Assembly: GCA_009767595.1 (NCBI GenBank)
Contig: VSDK01011369.1
Location: 274,089 to 338,088, forward strand
Length of the DNA: 64,000 bases
Direction: 5' to 3'
DNA from: Symbiodinium kawagutii
Taxonomy: Eukaryota > Sar > Dinophyceae > Suessiales > Symbiodiniaceae
Below, in pieces: positions 26,897 to 41,800 of this stretch. The notes beneath the pieces are model-generated. The model was not told where the DNA came from and searched no databases. It was given only the letters and a program-made list of their open reading frames with translations. Within the stretch, counting starts at the first letter, position 1. The number at the start of each line of letters is the position of its first letter. The translations under genes and the position numbers were made by a program.

Positions 26897-29800
26897 GGTG
26901 TTCCATCTCTTTGTCGTTGATGATATTCCCAGGATTGTTGGTCGCTAAAACACCATCATCTTGCAAGAAAGTTGGCTACCTATCCTTCAGATTGAACCTT
27001 CAAAATCAATCACCTTCAACCAATATTGCCGGTACTGGTCATCCAGCATGATCATTATCCGCAACCATCACTAAATATCACCAACCATCATGATGTGGCT
27101 GTGGGTTGAAACCCTGTACTCCTTGTAAACATCCCAAAAATAGCCAAACTATTTAGTCTAACTGTTGGCTTGTTCACGTACCGATTTGTTTCTTGGTTGG
27201 TATTGACCCGCTGTCCCCAAATCATCCAGCATTAATCATTTGTAGTAATAAACCAGCCATCTCTTTGGCCCCCCATTTTGAGAAACCACTATTTGTTGCT
27301 TCGTTGACATTGACTCACAGCCAATACATAGTTAGTATATCCCCTATTGTTGTTAGTTGTCGTACCTATCATTACTAAAATACTGGTTGGTCTTTTCAAC
27401 CCCTATGAAAAATATTGGTCCACCAACCACTTGTTCATAACTGATAGGGAAAATAAAAAATGTTTGAAACCACCAACCAGAATATAATACAACTAGTGAA
27501 CAATTGGCTGGTTGCTTAATATGGGTGTTTGTCAAAATTGGGGACCCCCCAAATCATCCCTATCTAAACCATTTACAGTAGTAAACCAGCCCTTTTGGGG
27601 GTCCCCCATTTTGAGAAACACCCATATTGCATGTTCTTGTTGCTTCTCCCCCCATCGCTGTCCTCCTCATACGCCAGGTTTCCTTCGACGCGTTGCTGGG
27701 ATGGGTTTCACCATGGACCAAGGGTCGGGTTCGGTCATAGACCATGACGCTGGGGGAAGGCACACCGGACCATACATGGATACATGCAGTTAACCAACAA
27801 CAATGGTTAACTAGCTGGTTACTAATGGTTAATGATAGGGGATGATAACTAACAACTACAGGGAATATACATAAATATACCAGCTATATATGGCAATGGG
27901 TCAATGTTCACCAACCAAAATTGAGGGATACAAAGCAACAAAACTATGGGGAAACCATGGTTAATGATAGGGGAACCAGGAGTACAGGGTTTCTGCCTTA
28001 TTTACATATACACCATGCACCATGTAGTTGGATCATGTGCTTACATGCAAATAAATATACATATATATACATATGTAAGCACGCGTGGATTGGATGGATA
28101 CCCTGCAGAGACAAGGATCATTAGTCCCAACAACCGGAAACAGTTGAAAGATCTGGAAGCACAAAGAGACATCACCAGGAAGAGAGGTGTCATTGATGAC
28201 ATCGGGAACCACAAGAAAATATGAACAGTGGCGTGGCAACTACGTATTTCAAGCAGGATTGTTTTCTTTGAGATCCATGTTTCCAGCAGAACCTAGTTGA
28301 CCAGTCAAAAGGCTTCTGCATCCCAGACCAACACCGCCTTTCACCAGGGAAGATCATTCAATGGTCCTCGGGAAATATCCTAGTTGCAGCCCTACAGAAA
28401 TTCTGGAAATCTACCAAACGGCTCACGATTTTCGGATTCCGGGTCGCACCACAACAGCGTACACATGCAGCGGCCAGGCCTAGCAAGAAACATTTGAAGT
28501 GACCTCGCAAAGATTGAAGATTTGCCAACAAATGAGTTAATAGAGATACCAAAATGGAACACAAATACACACTACCATCCCATGCTTAGTTGAAAAAACA
28601 CCATGTTGGTGGATTGCGAATCTCTGTGTTGTCTGGATGCTAGGTCTCTAAGCTGAAGGTATGTGCGGGAATGCCTGTTCAGCCAACAGCTGCCAAGCTG
28701 CCTACCACATGGTTGATCAAGTCTGTCCCCCTGATACACATCGTTGATCATATGCTAAAGCCACTAGGATTCATTGTGGTTGACTACTGTAAGTGATATA
28801 ATTACTAGTTAACCATATTGGCATCATGGGCCAGTATTGCAATGCCATGTCTAATTCCAGCAAAATAATCAAAGGTGGGCTTGTCCATCAGTTTAGTACC
28901 CTCCGGTTCAACATTGTGATTTCACAATTCTCATATGTGCAACGCACAATTTCTGGACAGCCTTTTATCAAGAGCATACATAAAATGCGGATGTTTTGCT
29001 ATCTATACACTGGTAAGTTTTTTGGTGCGCGTATGTATGTATACACAAATCTATGGATCATCCACCATCGTTCATAGGGTAACCAACCAGCTAGGGAAAA
29101 GGATCAGTTGGCACGAGAAGAAAGGATCAGTTAGCATGAGATTTCATGTGTGGAGTGGGGTGGGGTGGGCAGCAGCTATGGGGGGACTACCATTTATGGA
29201 CAAACTCATTTGGTGGTTTCCTAAAATAGATGTACCAGGATAAATCCAGTTCACCAAGCCAAGCATGTCTATAAACATACCAATCGTGTTTTGGGGGTTC
29301 CCTCTTATAAGAAACCACTCTTTGTTGCTGGGTTAGTGTTGATCCGTAGCCTATACATACTTGTTATATCCCCTGTTCTTGCTACTTGTTAGATATTATA
29401 CCTTATTACCTCAGCATTAACCATTCAACCAGCTAGATACACTGACCATTGGTTGGTCAACATTGCTGGTTCTTATGGGTTCTCCCCCTTTCATTGCTTG
29501 GGATCCTCTTGTTTATAACCACAGTGAACCATTGTTAACCCCTATTCTTGTCACTTGTTAGTTCTAATGCCTTATGATTAACAATTTAACCAGCTAGATA
29601 CAGTAACCATTGTTAACCACTAGTAACCAGCCATGTACCCAATTGCACGGATGGCAATGCCCGATGCTGTCCTCCTCCACGGGACCACAGAAGAGCGTAT
29701 TTTGCGGCACCTCCCATGGTCCCCCAGCAACACACGGACAGCCCTGGTTTCTGCCGGTGGCATTCCTGAAGGAAAACAACTCAAGTACCACTACGAAGGA

Positions 29801-32800
29801 GGATGCCCTAGTATGCTGTAGTATGTTGTCTGGCTAAGCAACGTTGCTAACAACAACTAGCACTACTACTGGTATACCTCTAGCAGCTAGTCAGCATTCG
29901 TTTTACCAACAGTATTCGGAAGTAGGACCCGTACCACTAAGTACTGTTTTTACCAAGCCATTGCTACTGCTGCAGCTACCTACTCTCGCAATGCTGCAAG
30001 CACAACAACAAGAGCAACAAGGACAACAGCGACAATCAGCAAAATTTCAATGGGATGCAATATCTAACCATACTATTATTACATACATATTACACGTATT
30101 TATATATATATATATATTACCAATTATATACCCCTCATTACCCCTTGGCCATCAACATTTGCCACGCAGGTCTTTGAGGCTTTAGGAGTCTCAGAGTGCC
30201 CCGAGGCAGGGTGCGAGAACGTCACGAAGCAACTGCAGTTTTTGGCGATGACATCCCAGCCCGGCATCCTCCAAAGCCATTGGATCCATTGGCTTCTTCA
30301 GAGGATTGCTTGATGTTTTTGCAGGATGGCTTGAAGTTTTTGCAGTATGGGACTGATGGGACATAGGAAAACATGCTAAAAGTACCTTAATTCTCCAGCA
30401 ACATCTGGCAGTGGGTCAAAACCCTGTACCCCCGGTTCCCCCATCATTAGCGATTGTTTTCCCTATGAAATTGTTGGTGATTACCCCCCATGAAATTGGT
30501 TGGTTAATTTTGACCCATAGCCGCCTCTTTTGCTGAACAATCGCCAAACCTCAACCACCGATCTCAACAAATCCGTGCTACATCTAATGGCCTCACCGTG
30601 TTCACATCGAGAAGTGTTTGCACGGAGAAGGTCATGGTACCATCTTTGAACAAGGCCAGGCAGCCAGTGGGTTCACGATTAACAAAACAGTTGGGAATCA
30701 GATCAATTAGCAACCATCCGTTTTATCAACTTGATAGCTGGTGACTTGCCATCAGTGTTCACCATGGCTGGTGATATACTATCTAAATATGCGTGGGGTT
30801 GTGCACAAACGAATTACCATTAAGCATCAGCAACCAATGGTTTTGGGTGATGGGAAGCCCTACCCTCCTGGTAGCTCCTTAGCTTCCCCTTTCAAGGCCC
30901 TTTAAAAGGGCTAGGACTGGGTACTCCTGGCTCGCAACCGCTACCTCCACCCAAGTTGTTGATGCTCAAGCTCATGAAGGCAAAGAGTCAATGATCAACG
31001 TGAAATGGCCACTTGCCAAGAATCCACAACTTGGTGACTTGGTGCCTTACAGATCATCTTCCAAAACGTGATGTCTTTTAGTGGATATATTGGTGTTTCT
31101 CAACATAGGGCACCCCCAAAACATCCAGTTTATTAACCATGTATGTTCATAAACCAACCATTTGTGCGTACCCCCAGCTAATTTCAGAAACCACAGCATT
31201 GTAAATCCAATGGTCGTTGATCTATTTAACAACCACTTAGAGTGAATCCAACTCACCAATGCTTTGTGGATAAGTCTGTGACCCGGTCCATGATTTGCCT
31301 CGCCACGCCTCTCGCTGGGTGTAGCCCGCCAACTCGTCATAGCTCTTCATCAACTCATCGATGTCACTGGCAGGTGAACGAAGCAACCCGTGCAGTTGAG
31401 ATTTCATGGTTGCGACCCACTTGGGCAGTCAAAAACACCTGGATGTCTCCCGTGTCACGGGGGTGATTGTCCAGTGTAGCAACATATATATGATATATGT
31501 ATATATGTAAAGCAACTAGTCATAATGTATGACCAACACGGTGACAACACCTTTTCACAAAGCTCTCCGGCGGTGGCGTGGCTTGTATTGTCATTCATTT
31601 CATGTATATGTGGAACATATCGATGTATAAATGAATAAAGAGAGAGAGGGAGACAAAATATAAAAAAAAGTGTTTGTATATATGTCAAATGTGAATCCTA
31701 ATCATTCAAACTGATCCGACCGACCAATGGCTGGTAATTTGCTGTTGGGGAATCTCGGGAACTAACCGGTCCGGACAACGATGCTGGTGCTAGTGTCCCT
31801 TTGCCAGAGTAGGTATGTCAAACGATGCAAACAGCAGGGTGAGTCAAGCCTCAAACAAAACAGCTTGCGATAAAACAAAAACTGTTTGGTGGTTTCAACC
31901 CTATGAAAAATATTAGTCAACCAACCATAACCAACCATTTGTTAATAATCACTAGGGAAAATAAAAAATGTTTGAAACCACCAACCAGATATACATCAGC
32001 TGGCATACGCTGTTGGCAGCAGCAAGAACCAAAGGATGGTGAGCTGTGACAACCAAGGTAGCAATCCCATGCTTGTATGTTCAGCCATAAGAAATCCCAG
32101 AACAATGTGATAATGAATGAGATGAAGAAGAAGAAAATGACAATGGAAATAAGGAATAATATGAATTAAAACTAAAATGAACAAATGACGATGATAACGG
32201 TGACGATGATGACAATGACGATGATGACAATGACGATGATGACAATGACGATGCTGACGACGATGCTGACGACGATGCTGACGACGATGATGACGACGAT
32301 GATGACGACGATGATGACGACGATGATGATGAATAGGCAACAACACTAGCAGGTTGCCTTTCATGGCCACTCAAACAAAAACGTGCCATGCTCCAGGCCT
32401 CAGCTTACAGTCCCCCCTCTTGTAGTTGTCCATTGCACCAATGCTCCCAGGAAGCCCCTGACAGGGGGAGGCGCTTCAACTGGTTGCTTGGACTTCACGA
32501 TTGGGCTTGTTGGTAACTCTTTGACATCAAATGCTTGGTAAGGATTAAAAAAAACGTGTTCATTATTGAGGTTTCAGATATGTAGATAAAAAACCAAAGT
32601 AGTTCATCTTTAAACTTCCGCAAAACAAGAATCGCACATAATCATAAACCCATGTTAGTTGGGTCGAAAAAACATCGAGGTTATATAGACCCATAAAACC
32701 CATGTTGGCTGGTCAAGAAACAATTGATCAACATCCAGAAATCAGCTTGGTATGGCCAGTACTGGCGCTATGGAACGAAGCTCCAAGGTCAAACTGTGGG

Positions 32801-35800
32801 TGAAGATCTCTGGCTCCATATCAGGTGACAGACAGAAATCCTTGGGTTGGCCTCTTTTAATGGGAAAATCATGGGAAAAATATGGAAAAATCCTCGGTAT
32901 TATGGACCATTTACAGGAAAACTCTGTTTGAACCATCAATCGTAGTAGGTTTCCTGTAGACTTTCCCATGATATAACCAATCCGATGAAAACACATATCC
33001 AATTTCTCAAACACGTAGTCCCGAATGGCGCCACAACAAAAAGATGTTTTTCAACGTTTCAGGATGATCCGCGAATCAGTGACTATTGACTGTCAATCAA
33101 ATTCTTGACGGTCATCCATTGGCAGCCGTGGGGTTTGTTCTGACAGCCAATCTTTAGCAATCCTGGCAAATAATCATGTTCATGATAGATAGTTGATGTG
33201 GATGCTACAATGCATTGTTTAAATCCCCTTCTTGTTGTTTACGCTTCGGTAGAATGGCGTATTCGACCCTTCTGACGCTGGTATACTGCCAATGATGTAC
33301 AGGTAGTCTTGCTACGAAGTCAAGCGTATTGGTCATTGCCCAATTCATGATAGGTTTGGCCTCGAGATGTCTTGAGTGTTTCTTCCAGGCCTTGCAGAGA
33401 TCTCCCACTTGATCCTCGGTCGCACCAGATGGATTGTCTTCAAAGTTGGCCAGGGGAAAAATGTGAATGAAAGTAATATTAAAGTTTATCACTTGAAAAA
33501 ATATCATTTAATATCAATTGAAAATCATTACTACTTGTTTTAGTGTTTATCAGTTCTTTCGAAGTTGGATAAACAAAATGATGTATTATGCTGATCGCTA
33601 TCTATTTCCATTTACCTGTGTACAAAGAAACATATATTGTAACAATGTGTACATATATATATATATAAACAAATAGATACCAAAACACGCTATGGGACAT
33701 CAAAAACAGGTTCTGGTTTGCAAAAAAGGACTGTATATATATATATATATATGTATGTATCCATATTTCCATATGTAAATATATAATGTAGATAAAATAT
33801 ATGCACAATCTCAGACACCAACAACGAGCTCTGGTCTGCAAAGAAGGAGGGTATCTACCACAGTCGGTCATAGGAGAAACAACGTCAGGGAAAGCCCCAA
33901 AATCAATCAGACCCTTCTGAAGCAGGACAGCAGCCTTCAACAAACAGCCTCCTGGAAGACCTCTCTCTGAGAGCCGCCAGGTCTCATCCTTGACCTCATC
34001 CAGCTGCTTCCGTTCCTGGCGCATTAAGCATCGGTTACGAATCCTAGACCCGTAGGGCAAGGATGGTGGATTCTCCAGTCATAGGGGTACCCCCAAATCA
34101 TCCGTTGTCAAGCATTCACAGGTAATAAACCAACAATTTTGGGGTTCTCCATTCTGAGAAACCGCCGCAGAGGAATGATTGATGAAAACCGTTGACATAC
34201 TATTGACCAACATATTTATCAGTTTACCATAACCTTTATCACCTGGTCTCACCACCATTAACCGTAACCATTTCATACCATTCACCAACCATCCACCAGA
34301 ATATTTAGCCACAAACGAAAGCAATCAACCATTTTCTTCCACTTTCTTGTTAACCATAATAAACCAACCATTGACCATGAACCAACCAGATTTATCTGCA
34401 CACCGAGCTGCATCCAAACGTTTCTTGGCCCAACTGCAGCCACGATTCCCAGTTCCAAATGATCCGGCAAGCGACCAACCAACCAACCCGTTGACCTACA
34501 TGTGTCTTGGGGCCGCAACTACTACACAAACTTCAAGATGCAGCCTGAAATTTTAACCAGCTTTTTTAACCAGAAAACATATACCTTTTGCTTAACCAAA
34601 ATGATTCAGGAACATACTTCCAGTTTCGAACCAGTTTTCCGAAATTGCTTTTTTGTGTGCTAAAGAGGCAGCGTGGTTCAGAAACTTCGAGACTGGTTCA
34701 AAAGCGTCAGCCCATGGAGGACCTGGGACAGTGGTGGACCAAATGGACCAAGCACAATGTATAATCAGCAGAAAGAATGGATATCAACAAATATAACTGT
34801 ATACATATATCAACCGTATTACATCGTATTACAATATTTCTGTTGAACCAAATGGCTGATCATTACTAGCAGGGTTGCTATTTGACTCTGCCTGGCCTTT
34901 CTCCCCAGCATCATAGATCAAAGGGATCCCTAAACGAACGGGTCACCCGCAGATTTCTCAACTACAACACCTCGCCGCGAAGAGCCATCCGTCCTTTGGC
35001 TTGTAGATGGGGCCCGGTGTTGTGCTGTCCGGAAACACGTCACCTGAGAGATGTCATGGGAGAGCGCTGAAAAAACCCTGTCCTACCCCTATTGTAATGG
35101 CTGGATAGAAGGAATCTTCATGTGGGAGAAAAACGAGGCCCGACATGACCAGTTCGTATGATCCCCTGTTGGCATGAAGCTAACCAGGTTTTTTCGTGGT
35201 TCTTTTGGTTTCGCCCCTCGCTCCATCACGGACAATATCATCACCGGCAGGGAATATGGCTTTTTACTGAGATTGCAAATGTTTATGCCTAGACTGCGAT
35301 ATGACCAGCAGTGATGATCAAACGATCTGTTTTTTCGACCCCATCAGCCAATCTCAAAAACATCGACAATAACCAACTTTGGTAAGGGATATGCTAACAG
35401 TGCCAATTAGATTATCAGATTAGTCATGTCAGAATGGGTTGTAATTTCTCCTTATGTATGAAAACGTGTTCTCTCCAGGAAAAGGCCCCAGTTTTGCCCT
35501 CGCTTGGTGAAGCTTCAATGACTCGCAATGGCTATGGAATTCCTGGCGCTACTGATGGTTGGCTAATCACCAATTCTTGCTGAGACCGCCCCTCTTCTCA
35601 GGCTGGTTCGCTTTCCCTTGCGATCCTTGGACACCATGTATTCTTCCATCCATTTTCCCAACTTGAGCATCAATCTTGATGTCCTTCATATCCAAGTGCC
35701 TTACGGGTTACACGGTGCCGATAAATGGGACACGCGAGGAACCAACCCGAAGACCTTTCCACCGGTGCACCTCGGAGACTTTGGAACCAATGCTTTGGGA

Positions 35801-38800
35801 GCTTGGCAATCAATGGATCCCTCAGCTGCGAGGTGTGCATCACATGGGTTGGGGAACCAATGATGATACAAATGTGTCACATCCACGAGCGCCACAATAT
35901 GCCACAATAATCGTCATGTAAAAATATGTTAATTCATCCGCAAGAATGGTGAAGCATGGCATGGTTACAACAAATCATTAAGCAGCAATAATGGATCACC
36001 AGCTGCCTGGTGGTACCCGGAAAATACGCTCCGAACATGGGCGCCCATCTCTGTAGCTTTCCATTCACCAGCCCTGGAAGGCCGTTACTTGTTGCTACAT
36101 TGGTTGGTTGATGGTTGGTTATATAATGGTTAGTAAACGGTTGGTTAATGGATGGTTCATGGATGCTTAGGGATGGCTAAGGCTGGTGAGGGTTGATTGA
36201 ACCGAAGAACCATGGGCATACAAAAGGAGAACCAGCATTGCAGAGATAGTTGGCCAAGAATGCGCCCGGTTTAGCGATCAAACTGAAGTCAACAGTGGGA
36301 CCAAGCATGGTTTTGTGGCATGGTTTTGCGAGAAAAGGCTTGCCCTGGCTGGCAATTAATTTGGAACAAACAGTTACATTACCTTTGGTACACATATCAT
36401 GGAATTCGGTTAAGGGAAATTTTCTAGGAAAGGTTGTTGCAATTTATCATCATTTATGGTGCTGCGCTGCCATTTTCCCCATACACCCATTTGTTGACTG
36501 GCGAACCTGGAAAGCTCACCGAGAACCGGATGCTGCAATGGCCAATTTATATGCCCTAAGTCTTATTACAGCCATCCGTGTCCCCAAGCACAATGGTCCT
36601 GTTCTGCTCAATCATGATGTCATAAAGAACCACCCCCACAACCCCCACCCCCACCACCACCACCACCATCACCACCACCATCACCAGGAACAACAACATC
36701 AACCAGTGGGCTGATGACTGCTATCTGGCAATGTCAGGTCACAGGTCTGGCTTTTGTGACTCCAAGATGGCACCCTTTCCTAGGGATGATGTCCGCGTTT
36801 AACTAGCATAGTTGTTTGGTATCACTCCCGAATACATAAGGTCATCAGCTGCTTGCAATGGTAGCTCTATCCGGATATGCGAATATAACCAGCTATATCA
36901 GGTTCAGACCAGAGATATGAAGTCGGAAAATATGACAGTGGATCAAAACCCTGTACCCCTGGTTCCCCTATCATTAACCCTTGTTTTCCCTATTGTTGTT
37001 GGTTATCATCCCCCATGAAATTGGTTGGTTAACTGCTTGACCCAGCTCGCCATATCTAAAAATGGTATGGCCAATGTTGCAGGTGAAGACCTCCGTTGGT
37101 TCTTCTGATGAGCAGCTGTGAGTCGCGAAATTTCTTTTGATGCGGTTCAATCCTAGTCGGCGATCATAGGTAATTAATCTAAAACATAAACCACAATGCA
37201 AGCAAATGTTAATCATCGTAAATTCAAATCCATCATTAAATTAACAAATGTTTACAACATCACTATGAATTGACTGTCATTAGCATTAATTGTCGCTTTT
37301 GGGCAGGTCTCAGTTCGCCCCAGTTCGCCTGTGAAACATCCCATGGCACAGCTGACTCTGTTCATGTGGGGATACAGCAGCAAAGAAAACACCGAAGGCT
37401 GATTGGTTCAACTCTGAAAAAGCACAGTCAATCAACCTGTTTGAAACGGGAAGCCACACAAATCGCATGGTTGGCGTAGCTTTGGCCGTTTCAACTCCAA
37501 CAAGGTGCAGAACCAACCAGGACGTGTTGCATTTCACCACTCAAAACTACTGCCCAGATGCCCACAGGCCAACCGCGGTTTTCAGTGGCAAAACATCTGA
37601 AAGAACTCCCGGGGGCCCAGGAATTGCAATGCCAAGATTCTTCGGATCGATGCGAAACTCCTGGCAACAAACCTCCATCTTGTCACAAGATGGGGTGCCC
37701 AAAGGTTAGCTAAGTTGGTGAACATAACCAGGGTAAGTGCCAGGTTTCATGGGAGATATAACCATTCTTAGATGGTGAATGTTAACCAACTTACTTGTAA
37801 ACACCATTACTAACCATTATTAACCATTACTATCCCCAGCTTACTCTTAATCATCATTAATTATCCATTACTAACCATTATCAACCATACTTGTACAGTA
37901 GTAACCATTATTCTGAACCATTACTAACCATTATCAACCATGGATTCTGAACCAACGAATCGCTAGTCTTGATTGGGGCCTCACCTTGCACGGATTCCTC
38001 GATTCGCGTCGCAGCAACTCGAGAACCTCGTCCGACTGATCCCTTCGCAATTTGTTTCCCAAGCCGTTGCAACCGATGATCACCAATTGGACTTATGAAA
38101 CAACCAAGTGTCTGTACACATTGATCATTATATTATATACTGATCACCAAAGTCAGTAGGTCCGTTTTGTTTTGCGGGTTGGAAGCGTAGCTTCTCTGTG
38201 ATTCGAACTTACCATTTTTCCAACCGAACCACTGCAAAGGCAAAGTGGTGGTCACAATTGCAACTAGGATCAGAGTTGTCGATGAGACTCAATGAGTAGA
38301 CCATATACACTCCACGACATGTTGGTATTGTGGAAACTACTGTAGGTAGACGAAAAAATCAAACCCTGGCCAAGAAAGAAAGCAGACACTCCGGACCCAA
38401 AATCTCAATGTTAAAATCGTGGCACTGACACCTGGAGGTTGATATTTCTGTCCACTCAGGCCAACCTTCAAGCACTTCAACATTGGAATCTGGGATCTAA
38501 AAGGGCTGTATTGAATGGACAGGGTTTGATTTCATTGTCCACCCACACTGGTATTCTTCTTGTGCCTGTATGTCATCGCATGTTCCTGCAGGTTGTGGAA
38601 GCTACTCCCTCTTGTAGAAGCCCGTCCATGCGCGTCACAAACTTGCTTGTATGTGTGTGTGTGTGCGCGTAAATAAGTACATGTACACGTACTTGTACAT
38701 AGGCGTGGATGAATGAGTTTTCACAGTCGATCAAAACAATATCATTGCTTTGGTCATATTCAACAGTTCCGAACATTGTGGGACTGAACCCGTTGACCTT

Positions 38801-41800
38801 AGCGGTACCCCAAACATGAAGGCCCATTCGGGATGCCCTGGGTTTGCTGGGTACCCTGGACGATGGCCCGCCGTCCTTCGCATCACCATTCATCTGAAAT
38901 GTCAACCGATTGGATCGTCAAAGATGTGACAAAATTATGGGACTGTCTGTAATTCGTGAGTATCCCGCACCATCCGAAAACAATGATTTTCAGTAGGGAN
39001 NNNNNNNNNNNNNNNNNNNNNNNNNNNNNNNNNNNNNNNNNNNNNNNNNNNNNNNNNNNNNNNNNNNNNNNNNNNNNNNNNNNNNNNNNNNNNNNNNNNN
39101 NNNAGTTTTTTTCAGGGGTGCTTCATGTTTGACTCATATATATATATATATATATATATCATATCATATCAAGTATCTTCTTGAGCTCTTTGGCTCAAGC
39201 ACACCTCTAATCTCACCGCAACTAGATCCAAAATGCTGCGCCGAGCAGTCCCGCTGATGGGCTGGGTATGAGAGCTACAAGGACTTATAACCTCACCACA
39301 GGGAGATCCGTATTCATACACCCTTTGGTGATAATAATTAGAAATTTTGGATGCAGACTGACACGGAATAAAAGTGAATCCGGAATTGGGGTGAGTAAAA
39401 TTAAGAAAATAGGCTCGATTGAGGATCAATTGTTCATGACAAAATTGGTGATAGTTGATTGGCAACTGGATCTCCAATGTGGTAAACTCAAGGCCATAAA
39501 CCACAAACTTGCTGGTTTGGATGTCGACCCATCGTCATGTACCGTACAAATATGATCAAATATGTATACTGGTCAATCAGGAAACATGCTGTCGGTGACT
39601 TCTTGTCGTATAGGCGTTTGGCGTTTGTTTCGTCAAGCGTTCAACTGAATCTCATACTGCACTAACAAACCAAATTGCACAACCAAGTGTCATCAAGGAC
39701 CAACATGCGTGGGTTGTTTGACACTAATCGCTTCCTTTGAGCAGGAGGTGACTGCTGATGACCTCCAAAGTTGCAGGTGCCACCCTTCAAAGTTTTCAGA
39801 AGAATGGCCACTTGTACATGGTATGGAGACAAAAAAATATGACGGGATGCCTGGAACTTCAAAGAAGTTCTATGAGAATCAAAACTAGCAGTTGTGGCGC
39901 ATGGGAATTGGGCAAGAGAGTCCACCTTTGGTTTGTAAATGCTCCGTTGCGGCTTGAACGGCGGGGCGGGGGCGCAAACTGGAGCGGTGGTGCGAAAGGG
40001 CACGATTCCTAACGCCAATGACCTTCACAGCAACCGCATGGGTTCCTGACTTTTTCCTTGTAATTTCATAGCAGGAGTAGCAGAAGCAGAAGCAGTAGCA
40101 GTAGCACCACCAACAGCCATTAGTACTAACAACATCTAACAACAATTATCACTGATCACCATTGTAGCCACTGAAGTGGTTATACCATGAAGTTCCACTA
40201 ACAATTCCTAGTAATTATCAATTATATGTTCCATTACCACTAGCAACCGTTATCATCCACTCATCACTTCTGTGGTCGCCTCTGTACATCGTTTCTGCTT
40301 CAAAACTAGGGCCGCCGCGTACCGTTCGTTGAAGGCACCTGACACCCACTCCAAGAAATGACACAATTCAGGTCTTTGAGATAAGGGAAGAAACCAGATA
40401 CTGTACCTGGTATCCCCCGGTAGATTGCCCTGGAAGTGGAAATCACCTCAGTTATAGGGAATTGCTGGGAAACCATCTGTAAATACTTAATTTTCCTTTG
40501 ACAAGTACTCTACCAGAGTCTAGATGTTTCTCTCCCCTGACCGTACCTACATGTAGGCAGCACATATGCGTAGAACGTACAGCATACAAAACACTTGCCT
40601 GGAACAAAAAATTGACCCCCAAATTAATCGGCTTTGAGCCTTTCCAGTTCTTTCATGGTGTCGTCCCCGAGTTGTATCCCACATGGGCCCACGAAGAGCA
40701 TAGAACCAGTTTGTTAAGCGCCATCCTTTGGCAGGAGAGAACTGTGGGAACAGCTCCAACTCGGAGCAAAGCCCTGAAGAATCACCTGAGTTTTACGCTT
40801 GGTCAAAGCCTTGGAAGTTGAAGGCAACAACTCAAGGATTTGGTTCCAGGGGTCCGGGGTTGGCTTCTGGGATCCGAGAACTTCGGAGAGTGGGTGTTAC
40901 CCGCTCCACTGCTCCTACAAGAACCAACTTCTGGGATCCTAGAACTGTCCATGATTTCAAGTCCTCACACCTGTACAGACATGTGTTTTCATAATGTGTC
41001 CTATGCACTTGCAAAATGTATTTCTTCAAAACCCTGGGGTACTGGCTGCCTCTATCCCTACAATGGTCAGCACCCTGCGCCTGGGCCTCCCCTTTCACGG
41101 GATTGCCTGGCAATCTCAGGTCTTGGGAATGACCACCAGCCACCACTCAGCTGATGATGTAAAAACTGTAGGCAGGGATGATCTCTCTCTCTCTCTCTCT
41201 CTGGGATGATCATTTTGTTGCTGCCGGGGGGAATCGGAAAGGTACAGCACTACTTCAAAATTGCATCGGAACTTCGGAACTACTTGAAAATTGTGTGCCA
41301 CAAACTTGCACCAGCAGGCAGACCTGCATAAACACACACTTGCTGGATTCATATGTCCAAGTACGCCCTCTTTATCCAGCGCAAAAGTCAATTTTGGTCG
41401 CCTGCTCAATGCCTAAACCTGTTGATTTGTTGCTAGACATGTTTGATCCTCCTTCATGGGTCAACTCAACTAAGGCATGTTCCTGGTTTCCCAAACATCA
41501 AAGAACTCAAGAACTAATGGCTGTTTCACCCTGCTAGTGATTGTTTATAGAGTGTCTTTGTTGTGAAATAGCAGTACTTGTTGGTTGGTCGTGGGCGCAG
41601 GTAACATTTGAAAGTTCTCGGCGTTGCCTTAGCTTCCAAGTGAAGCAAAAAAAGTAATTCAGTATCTGCTTGTCTGCACAAACACTTACATGCCAACTAA
41701 GAGCTGCAGAGAATCAGAGAATCTTCTTTGTCTACACAGCATGCTAACTACACTCATGAATTCCAGATTTCTTTGTGCTGGAAAAGTAACTTGCTTTTGA

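Noticed and set aside
26280..26966. 228-codon minus-strand open frame rich in Gln
   Set aside because: Open only because the CAG/CAA array has no stop in that frame. The flanks show no coding bias or splice signals.
36250..36714. 154-codon plus-strand open frame
   Set aside because: No codon bias, no splice or start context, and a similar open frame on the other strand.
40640..40760. Open frames on both strands, either of which could be an exon
   Set aside because: Three frames have similar bias and each has some splice support. No choice can be defended.
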